A stretch of DNA of 64,000 nucleotides from [Clostridium] scindens (GTDB lineage: Bacteria; Bacillota; Clostridia; Lachnospirales; Lachnospiraceae): contig NZ_CP080442.1 of the NCBI RefSeq assembly GCF_019597925.1, positions 1,778,001-1,842,000 on the forward strand. Direction: 5' to 3'. Shown here in pieces: positions 58,236 through 64,000 of the stretch (its first letter is position 1; every line of letters begins with the position of its first letter). The notes under the pieces were generated by a model. That model searched no databases. It had not been told where the DNA came from and saw nothing but the letters and a program-made list of their open reading frames with translations. The position numbers and the translations under genes were made by a program.

Positions 58236-59411
58236 TTACAAGGAATTGCGGTGCTTTTCCAATAATTTGTGAATCTTGTCTGTCGGATTGAGGACAGCGC
58301 CGATGGTGATATCGTGGTTGAATGAATCGATGATCAGCGCGATATATTTGCTCATATCCGCAATTACAAAGTAAGGCTTCTCATGTACGGCCGGCGGAAG
58401 ATAAGTAAGGTTCGTGGTAATCACGCGGTCGATGTAGCCCTTTTCATAATATTCGTCAAACATATCAAATCCTTCTGTGAACAATCCAAAGGAAGTGCAG
58501 ACGAATACCCGGTCCGCGCCTCTGTCCTTGATCTGTCTCGCCACATCCAGCATACTTTCCCCGGAGGAGATCATATCGTCCACGATAATGACATTCTTTC
58601 CCTTGATATCATCGCCCAGGAATTCATGGGCCACGATGGGGTTCTTGCCGTTGATCACGGTTGAGTAGTCACGGCGCTTATAAAACATTCCCATGTTGAC
58701 GCCGAGAACGTTGGAGAAATAAACGGCACGATGCATTGCCCCTTCGTCCGGGCTGACTACCATCAGATGCTCCTTATCGACGATCAGTTCCGGCTCCGCC
58801 CGAAGAAGGGCTTTCATAAACTGGTAAGGAGGATTGAAGTTGTCAAAGCCGTGCAGCGGAATGGAATTCTGGACTCTCGGGTCATGTGCATCGAAGGTAA
58901 GGATGTTGGTGACGCCCATGTCGACCAGTTCCTGAAGCGCCAGGGCGCAGTCCAGGGATTCGCGCTTGGTGCGCTTGTGCTGGCGGCTCTCATACAAGAA
59001 CGGCATGATGACATTGACCCGGTGAGCCTTGCCGTTTGCCGCTGAGATAACGCGCTTTAAGTCTTGATAGTGGTCGTCCGGGGACATATGGTTCAAGTGG
59101 CCATTTACGGTATAGGTCAGGCTGTAGTTGCAGACATCGACCATAATGAACAGATCTTTTCCACGGATCGACTCTCCGATAATTCCTTTGGCCTCCCCAG
59201 TTCCGAAACGGGGGCAGTGGCAGTCGATCAGGTAATTGTCCAGCTGATAGCTGGAAAAAAGCGGAGAATCCAAAGATTCTTTTAACGTATCCTGCCTGAA
59301 TCTGACAATATAATCATTTACTTTCTGGCCCATCTCCTTGCATGAGTCAAGGGCCGCGATCTTTAGGGGCGCTACGGGAAGCGCCGTCTCCATTAACTTA
59401 ATGTTTGGCAT
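58236..59411 (-). CDS. prs: Ribose-phosphate pyrophosphokinase, long form
   Basis: The 391-residue protein makes PRPP from ribose-5-phosphate and ATP. It retains the PRPP-binding signature NVIIVDDMISSGESML (about residues 270-285), the RESRQHKRTKRESL catalytic/flexible-loop segment, FDAHDPRVQNSIPLHG and VVSPDEGAMHRA. It is about 75 residues longer than the usual 315-residue form. The extra sequence is mostly at the N-terminus and around the first lobe. The catalytic histidine and flexible loop seem present. Long forms like this occur in Clostridia as second copies; activity is likely but regulation is uncertain. ATG has only a weak ribosome site. Confidence 0.9.
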   Translation of the reverse strand: MPNIKLMETALPVAPLKIAALDSCKEMGQKVNDYIVRFRQDTLKESLDSPLFSSYQLDNYLIDCHCPRFGTGEAKGIIGESIRGKDLFIMVDVCNYSLTYTVNGHLNHMSPDDHYQDLKRVISAANGKAHRVNVIMPFLYESRQHKRTKRESLDCALALQELVDMGVTNILTFDAHDPRVQNSIPLHGFDNFNPPYQFMKALLRAEPELIVDKEHLMVVSPDEGAMHRAVYFSNVLGVNMGMFYKRRDYSTVINGKNPIVAHEFLGDDIKGKNVIIVDDMISSGESMLDVARQIKDRGADRVFVCTSFGLFTEGFDMFDEYYEKGYIDRVITTNLTYLPPAVHEKPYFVIADMSKYIALIIDSFNHDITIGAVLNPTDKIHKLLEKHRNSL

Positions 59412-59456
59412 GATAATCTTCTGTATCTTTCGAATTTATAGTAATCACTATTAATA

Positions 59457-59486
59457 TTTATATCACTTTTCCTATAAAAAGGTCAA
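59457..59486 (-). promoter_or_regulatory. Promoter of prs
   Basis: On the minus strand TTGACC (59486-59481) and TATAAA (59462-59457) have an 18-base spacer. Its -35 box lies only seven bases from the der -35 box on the other strand, so the two promoters are back to back. Confidence 0.6.
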
Positions 59487-59493
59487 CTACAGA

Positions 59494-59523
59494 TTGGACT
59501 ATTTGGGAAAGGTAATGTATAAT
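59494..59523 (+). promoter_or_regulatory. Promoter of der-plsY-gpsA
   Basis: TTGGAC (59494-59499) and TATAAT (59518-59523) have an 18-base spacer. It is divergent from the prs promoter. Confidence 0.6.
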
Positions 59524-59565
59524 GGAGTATGGTCAACGAAGAAAGTAAGATAGAGGAGATATAAA

Positions 59566-60894
59566 ATGAGTAAACCAGTAGTAGCAATTGTGGGAAGACC
59601 CAATGTTGGAAAATCGACCCTTTTTAATGTATTGGCAGGTGGTATGATATCCATCGTCAAGGATACGCCCGGAGTGACCAGGGACCGTATCTACGCGGAT
59701 GTGAACTGGCTTGATAAGGACTTCACGCTGATTGATACAGGCGGGATCGAGCCGGAGAGCAAAGACATCATCCTGTCCCAGATGCGCGAGCAGGCACAGA
59801 TTGCCATCGACACGGCAGACGTGATCATCTTCATTACTGACGTGCGCCAGGGACTGGTAGATTCGGATTCCAAGGTGGCGGACATGCTCAGGCGCTCCGG
59901 CAAGCCGGTAGTCCTGGTGGTTAATAAAGTAGATAATTTTGACAAGTTTATGCCGGATGTATATGAGTTCTATAATCTGGGAATCGGCGATCCGGTGCCC
60001 ATATCCGCGGCGTCCCGCCTGGGGATCGGCGATATGCTGGATCAGGTGGCGGAGCATTTCCCGGATCATGCCGGGGAGGAAGAAGAGGATGAGCGTCCAA
60101 GGATAGCAATCGTAGGAAAGCCGAATGTAGGAAAATCCTCCATCATCAACAAACTCTTGGGAGAACAGCGCGTCATCGTATCGGATATCGCGGGGACGAC
60201 CCGGGATGCGATCGACACAGATATCGTGCACAATGGGAAGGAATATGTATTCATAGACACCGCCGGCCTTCGCAGGAAGAACAAGATTAAGGAAGAACTG
60301 GAGCGCTACAGCATTATCCGTACGGTAACGGCGGTAGAGCGGGCAGACGTGGTGCTGATCGTGATCGACGCCACCGAAGGCGTGACAGAGCAGGATGCAA
60401 AGATTGCGGGAATTGCCCATGAGCGGGGCAAGGGCATCATCATCGTGGTAAATAAATGGGATGCTATAGAAAAGAATGACAAGACGATGCGGGAGTATGA
60501 CAGCGAAGTCCGCCGCGTGCTGTCATTCATGCCTTATGCGGAGATCATGTATGTATCTGCCGAGACAGGGCAGCGTTTGAACAAATTATATGACAAGATA
60601 GACATGGTAATTGAAAACCAGACGCTTCGGGTAGCTACCGGCGTGCTCAACGAGATCATGGCCGAGGCCGTGGCAATGCAGCAGCCGCCGTCAGACAAAG
60701 GGAAAAGGCTGAAGCTGTATTACATTACCCAGGTGGCTGTGAAGCCTCCGACATTCGTCATATTCGTGAATGACAAGGAATTGATGCATTTCTCCTATAC
60801 CAGGTATTTGGAGAATAAGATTCGCGAGGCATTTGGATTCAGAGGAACTTCATTGAAGTTCTTTGTACGGGAAAGAAAGGATAAGGATCGCTAG
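59566..60894 (+). CDS. der: Ribosome-associated GTPase Der (EngA)
   Basis: The 442-residue protein has two tandem G domains and a C-terminal KH-like domain, the unique layout of Der, which is needed for 50S ribosome assembly. G domain 1 has GRPNVGKSTLF, DTGG and NKVD; G domain 2 (from about 178) has GKPNVGKSS, DTAGLRRK, and NKWD. The C-terminal KH domain (about 355-442) has FVNDKELMHFSYTRYLENKIREAFGF. GAGGAGA precedes the ATG. plsY and gpsA follow closely, a common Firmicutes arrangement. Confidence 0.97.
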   Translation: MSKPVVAIVGRPNVGKSTLFNVLAGGMISIVKDTPGVTRDRIYADVNWLDKDFTLIDTGGIEPESKDIILSQMREQAQIAIDTADVIIFITDVRQGLVDSDSKVADMLRRSGKPVVLVVNKVDNFDKFMPDVYEFYNLGIGDPVPISAASRLGIGDMLDQVAEHFPDHAGEEEEDERPRIAIVGKPNVGKSSIINKLLGEQRVIVSDIAGTTRDAIDTDIVHNGKEYVFIDTAGLRRKNKIKEELERYSIIRTVTAVERADVVLIVIDATEGVTEQDAKIAGIAHERGKGIIIVVNKWDAIEKNDKTMREYDSEVRRVLSFMPYAEIMYVSAETGQRLNKLYDKIDMVIENQTLRVATGVLNEIMAEAVAMQQPPSDKGKRLKLYYITQVAVKPPTFVIFVNDKELMHFSYTRYLENKIREAFGFRGTSLKFFVRERKDKDR

Positions 60895-60896
60895 TT

Positions 60897-61538
60897 ATGG
60901 AACGTTTCATATGTGTGATTATAGGATACGCATTTGGATTATTGCAGACCGGATATCTGTACGGCAAGCTTCATCACGTAGACATCAGAAAGCAGGGGAG
61001 CGGCAACGCGGGATCTACCAACGCCCTTCGCACCATGGGCTGGAAGGCCGGCCTTGTAACGCTTTTGGGCGACTGCTTTAAGTGCGTGTTTGCGGTGGTC
61101 GTGGTGCACCTGCTCTATGGGAAGAGCCAGGCGGACATGATACCGCTTCTTGCCATGTATGCGGGCATGGGAGCTGTGCTGGGGCACAATTACCCCTTCT
61201 ACCTCAAATTCAAAGGGGGCAAGGGAATTGCGGCTACAGGAGGACTGATTCTGAGCACCACCAATGTGTGGATGGTACTGATCTGCCTGGTGGCGTTCGT
61301 GGGAGTCGTGGGGATCACCAGGTATGTGTCGCTTGGTTCGCTTCTGGTGGTCATCATCTATCTTGTGGAAGTGGTGATCTACGGACAGATGGGAGGATTC
61401 CATGTGGCGCAGAATTATCTCTACGAGATGTATGGGATCGCGGCATTTTTGATGCTGTCTGCCTTCTTTAAGCACAGGGAGAACATTAAGAGACTATTAA
61501 CCGGCACGGAGAATAAGCTAAGTGTCGGCAAGAAATAG
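60897..61538 (+). CDS. plsY: Acyl-phosphate:glycerol-3-phosphate acyltransferase PlsY
   Basis: The 213-residue membrane enzyme transfers an acyl group from acyl-phosphate to glycerol-3-phosphate, the first step of phospholipid synthesis. It shows the three conserved loops: GSGNAGSTNALRTMGWKAG, GHNYPFYLKFKGGKGIAATGG and a later RHRENIKRL-type KHRENIKRLLTG. Five membrane segments are expected. It starts two bases after der and precedes gpsA, so glycerol-3-phosphate supply and use are encoded side by side. Confidence 0.96.
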   Translation: MERFICVIIGYAFGLLQTGYLYGKLHHVDIRKQGSGNAGSTNALRTMGWKAGLVTLLGDCFKCVFAVVVVHLLYGKSQADMIPLLAMYAGMGAVLGHNYPFYLKFKGGKGIAATGGLILSTTNVWMVLICLVAFVGVVGITRYVSLGSLLVVIIYLVEVVIYGQMGGFHVAQNYLYEMYGIAAFLMLSAFFKHRENIKRLLTGTENKLSVGKK

Positions 61539-61566
61539 CACAAAGTATGAAAGGAACGTGAACATT

Positions 61567-62580
61567 ATGGCAAATGTAGGTATTATGGGAGCAGGCAGCT
61601 GGGGTACCGCGCTGGCGCTTCTGCTCCACAAGAACGGGCACAATGTGACGGTATGGTCTATCAATGAGGACGAAGTGAAGATGCTTTCCACAAAACGGGA
61701 GCATGAGTCCAAACTGCCTGGCGTAAAGATTCCGGATGATATGGAGTTTACATCGCAGATGGAATCCGCCATCAAGGGGAAAGACTTTATCGTTCTGGCG
61801 GTGCCGTCTCCATTTACGCGCAGCACGGCGCGCAATATGAAGCATTATGTAGCAGAAGGGCAGATCATCGTGGATGTGGCAAAAGGAATTGAGGAGAGCA
61901 CTCTGATGACCCTGTCCCAGCAGATTGAAGAGGAGATCCCGCAGGCGAACGTGGCTGTATTATCGGGCCCAAGCCATGCGGAAGAGGTAGGCAGAGGGCT
62001 GCCGACCATCGTCGTGATTGGCGCAAAGACAAAAGAGACGGCGGAGTATCTGCAGGATATGTTCATGAACGAGGTGTTCCGCGTGTACACCAGTCCGGAT
62101 ATGCTGGGGATGGAACTGGGCGGATCGTTTAAGAATGTCATTGCCCTTGCTGCAGGGATTGCAGACGGCCTTGGCTATGGAGATAATACGAAGGCGGCGC
62201 TTATTACCAGAGGCATTGCGGAGATCGCAAGGCTGGGCGTCAAGATGGGCGGGGCCATTGAGAGTTTTACCGGCCTGACTGGAATTGGCGACCTGATCGT
62301 AACCTGCGCCAGCGTGCATAGCCGTAACCGTAAGGCAGGCTATCTGATTGGACAAGGAATGTCTATGCAAGAAGCCATGGACGAGGTCAAAATGGTGGTA
62401 GAAGGGGTATATTCTACCAAAGCGGCAGTCAAGTTAGGGAAGGAATATGGAGTTTCCCTGCCAATCATCGACAAGGTCAATGAAGTCCTCTTCGAAGGAA
62501 AGGATCCGAGAGAAGCGGTCAATGAACTGATGCTAAGAGACAGCAAGGCCGAGCATACGGCGCTGCCATGGAAAGAATAG
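61567..62580 (+). CDS. gpsA: Glycerol-3-phosphate dehydrogenase (NAD(P)+)
   Basis: The 337-residue enzyme reduces dihydroxyacetone phosphate to glycerol-3-phosphate for phospholipids. It has the Rossmann motif GIMGAGSWGTALALLL, VAKGIEE, LSGPSHAEEVGRGLPT and the catalytic KNVIALAAGIADGLGYGDNTKAALITRG block. ATG at 61567 follows AAAGGAACG; an in-frame ATG upstream at 61522 overlaps plsY and has no ribosome site. A terminator follows the stop. Confidence 0.96.
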   Translation: MANVGIMGAGSWGTALALLLHKNGHNVTVWSINEDEVKMLSTKREHESKLPGVKIPDDMEFTSQMESAIKGKDFIVLAVPSPFTRSTARNMKHYVAEGQIIVDVAKGIEESTLMTLSQQIEEEIPQANVAVLSGPSHAEEVGRGLPTIVVIGAKTKETAEYLQDMFMNEVFRVYTSPDMLGMELGGSFKNVIALAAGIADGLGYGDNTKAALITRGIAEIARLGVKMGGAIESFTGLTGIGDLIVTCASVHSRNRKAGYLIGQGMSMQEAMDEVKMVVEGVYSTKAAVKLGKEYGVSLPIIDKVNEVLFEGKDPREAVNELMLRDSKAEHTALPWKE

Positions 62581-62601
62581 GATAAGGCATAATAAAATAA
62601 G

Positions 62602-62637
62602 GCACCCGGTACAGATTCGATGTACCGGGTGCTTTTG
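62602..62637 (+). terminator. Bidirectional intrinsic terminator between gpsA and the LysR gene
   Basis: A 12-bp stem (GCACCCGGTACA and its complement, 62602-62613 with 62621-62632) around a seven-base loop is followed by TTTT on the plus strand and by TTATTTTATT on the minus strand. Confidence 0.88.
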
Positions 62638-62663
62638 CGTGTAAAAAAATATTCCAATAGGGA

Positions 62664-63551
62664 TTATAAATCCGCATGTTCTATCACATATTTCCTGAAT
62701 TCATTTATGACTGGCGCCTGGTAGACATTCTTGAGAGTGGCCATGTAGAAGACCCTCTCCCAGGTAGGCTTTTCAATCTGTATAATCTTCACCGGCATAT
62801 AGTTAAGCACCGGCATATTGGGAACCACGGCGATGCCAAATCCTGCCCCCGCAAGCCCGGCCACGGCTTGATCTTCTTCCACCGAATATACATATTCCGG
62901 CCGGCCGCCGCATTTGTCGAACAGCTTGTCTATCACAGGCCGCAGGCCGCTGCGCTTTGAGAAGGCAATCTGAGGATATTCAAGAGTTTCCTTAAGATCT
63001 ATGCGATCCCTGGACTCAAGCGGGTGTCCATTCGGTACGACTAAGACCAGTTCCTGGCGGGCGATCGGCACGAACTCAATAAGCGGCTCATGATCCAGCA
63101 TGGAACAGAAGGCAACGTCGTATTTCCGGTCTTTCAGGCCCTGGATCATGTCGGTAGACATACCCGTGGAGCCATGGAAATGGAAGTCGATATTCTTGTC
63201 CGGCTTGGAATCCAGGAATCCTTTTACGAAGCCGGGGACGATGATGCTGCTGAGCACTCTGAGCTGGACGATGTCAATACGTCCTTCGCCGCTTCCGGTC
63301 ATCTGCAGCTTGTTGACGCTGGAATCCAGCATATCAAGCGCATGTTCCACATCAGTCAGGAAAGCCTGGCCGCATTTGGTCAGGACAACGTTGCGTCCTT
63401 CTTTTTCAAAGAGCATTACGCCCAGTTCCTTTTCCAGGGATGCGATGGCATGACTAAGGCTTGGCTGGGTAATCGCTAATATTTCCGCGGCCTTGGTATA
63501 ATGCTCCAGATGTGCCAGCGTCACAAAGTATCTAAGGTGGTAAAGATTCAT
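62664..63551 (-). CDS. LysR-family transcriptional regulator
   Basis: The 295-residue protein has an N-terminal winged helix (LYHLRYFVTLAHLEHYTKAAEILAITQPSLSHAIASLEKELGVMLFEKEGRNVVLT, about 2-60) and a two-lobed effector-binding domain. It diverges from a TIM-barrel epimerase-type gene across 198 bases, and LysR proteins commonly control a divergent target, so that gene is the likely target. ATG is preceded by AAGGGAG. The effector is not identifiable. Confidence 0.94.
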   Translation of the reverse strand: MNLYHLRYFVTLAHLEHYTKAAEILAITQPSLSHAIASLEKELGVMLFEKEGRNVVLTKCGQAFLTDVEHALDMLDSSVNKLQMTGSGEGRIDIVQLRVLSSIIVPGFVKGFLDSKPDKNIDFHFHGSTGMSTDMIQGLKDRKYDVAFCSMLDHEPLIEFVPIARQELVLVVPNGHPLESRDRIDLKETLEYPQIAFSKRSGLRPVIDKLFDKCGGRPEYVYSVEEDQAVAGLAGAGFGIAVVPNMPVLNYMPVKIIQIEKPTWERVFYMATLKNVYQAPVINEFRKYVIEHADL

Positions 63552-63580
63552 TATGATTTCTCCCTTGTTTTCCGATTTTG

Positions 63581-63608
63581 ACTATATTCTAACATGAACT
63601 ATAAACAA
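63581..63608 (-). promoter_or_regulatory. Promoter of the LysR gene
   Basis: On the minus strand TTGTTT (63608-63603) and TATAGT (63586-63581) have a 16-base spacer. It is divergent from the epimerase promoter. Confidence 0.5.
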
Positions 63609-63637
63609 AATCTATGGATTCGGTCAATATTAACAAT

Positions 63638-63666
63638 TTGTTTTTAATTTAACGATGGAATATAAT
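63638..63666 (+). promoter_or_regulatory. Promoter of the divergent epimerase-type gene
   Basis: TTGTTT (63638-63643) and TATAAT (63661-63666) have a 17-base spacer. AAACAAA (63603-63609) and TTTGTTT (63637-63643) form a widely spaced inverted repeat that overlaps both -35 boxes and may be the LysR site. Confidence 0.5.
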
Positions 63667-63749
63667 CAAAGCATAGTAAAAATCACAAGATTGAACCAGC
63701 AAAATAGAAGAATCATGTTCAATTTTAACAATGGAAGGAGAAACGTATT

Positions 63750-64000
63750 ATGTCAAGAAAAAATCCAATTACAGTAAGTTCATGGACATTGGGAGACCAG
63801 TGCAAATTTGAGGAACGGGTCATCGCAGCGAAAGAGGCTGGGTATGAGGGAATCGGCCTGAGGGCAGAGACCTATGTGGACGCATTGAATGAAGGACTTC
63901 ACGATGAAGACATCTTAGCAATCCTGGATAAGCACGGAATCAAGGTTACCGAGGTAGAGTACATCGTACAGTGGGCAGAGGAACACCGTTCCTACGAGCA
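63750..64000 (+). CDS. Sugar phosphate isomerase/epimerase-like TIM-barrel protein, 3' partial
   Basis: The first 83 codons are in the window. They show the start of an AP-endonuclease-2-type TIM barrel (ITVSSWTLGDQCKFEERVIAAKEAGYEGIGLRA, then DILAILDKHGIKVTEVEYIVQWA), with the first barrel strand and the beta-2 strand plus the GIKVTEVEYI strand. GGAAGGAG precedes the ATG. Such proteins act on small sugars or polyols. The C-terminus lies beyond the window, so the substrate class is open. It is likely controlled by the divergent LysR protein. Confidence 0.8.
   Translation, partial: MSRKNPITVSSWTLGDQCKFEERVIAAKEAGYEGIGLRAETYVDALNEGLHDEDILAILDKHGIKVTEVEYIVQWAEEHRSYE

Overview
The window is chromosomal DNA from a low-to-mid GC Gram-positive anaerobe of the class Clostridia, most likely a gut Lachnospiraceae close to the Dorea / Clostridium scindens group. 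This placement is inferred from protein character (two-subunit anaerobic Pfl system, BceAB-type module, SigA and PcrA-type proteins, a DUF1292 protein, YkuD and choline-binding-type wall proteins), strong AGGAGG ribosome sites and TTGACA/TATAAT promoters. No phage, insertion sequence, CRISPR array or rRNA was found. Nearly all of the window is housekeeping or ordinary accessory metabolism.

Layout. 1-6 kb: 3' part of a UvrD-type helicase, a convergent DUF1292 gene, then an operon of a sugar-binding lipoprotein, a GH13 debranching-enzyme-like protein that has lost its catalytic residues, a TraX-like membrane protein and a DUF5662 protein. 6-9.5 kb: a tRNA-Leu(AAG), an unrecognised duplicated-domain protein, a two-domain PPK2 and a DUF2804 protein. 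9.5-16.8 kb: dgt, dnaG, rpoD, trmK, a Nif3-like protein and a TGS/kinase fusion, a core replication/transcription block. 16.8-21.2 kb (minus): a polyamine uptake operon (HTH-cupin regulator, potA, potB, fused potCD). 21.3-26 kb: aroC (minus), an L,D-transpeptidase, tgt, yajC.

26-30.4 kb: a BceAB-type ABC transporter with its response regulator and intramembrane-sensing kinase, preceded by a CTTACA-N5-TGTAAG operator. 30.5-36 kb: an oligosaccharide ABC importer without its ATPase, plus an alpha-glucan phosphorylase. 36-40.1 kb: nitroreductase with a divergent HxlR regulator, then pflB-pflA. 40.1-46.6 kb: a 75-bp perfect palindrome, a LysM-GH18 protein, feoA, a frameshifted feoB, an M23 peptidase, small genes and a MgtC protein. 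46.8-49.4 kb: nucleoside salvage (udp-deoD-deoC-cdd). 49.5-56.3 kb: branched-chain amino acid and serine synthesis (leuB-ilvD-ilvB-serC-serA). 56.4-64 kb: a polysaccharide deacetylase, a 25-codon microgene with its own promoter and terminator, prs (minus), der-plsY-gpsA, and a LysR regulator divergent from a truncated TIM-barrel epimerase gene.

The observations most worth checking are the catalytically dead GH13 protein in an operon with a binding protein, the isolated 25-codon microgene, the 75-bp palindrome with adjacent direct repeats, and the feoB frameshift in an A-run. No wholly new multi-gene system is evident.
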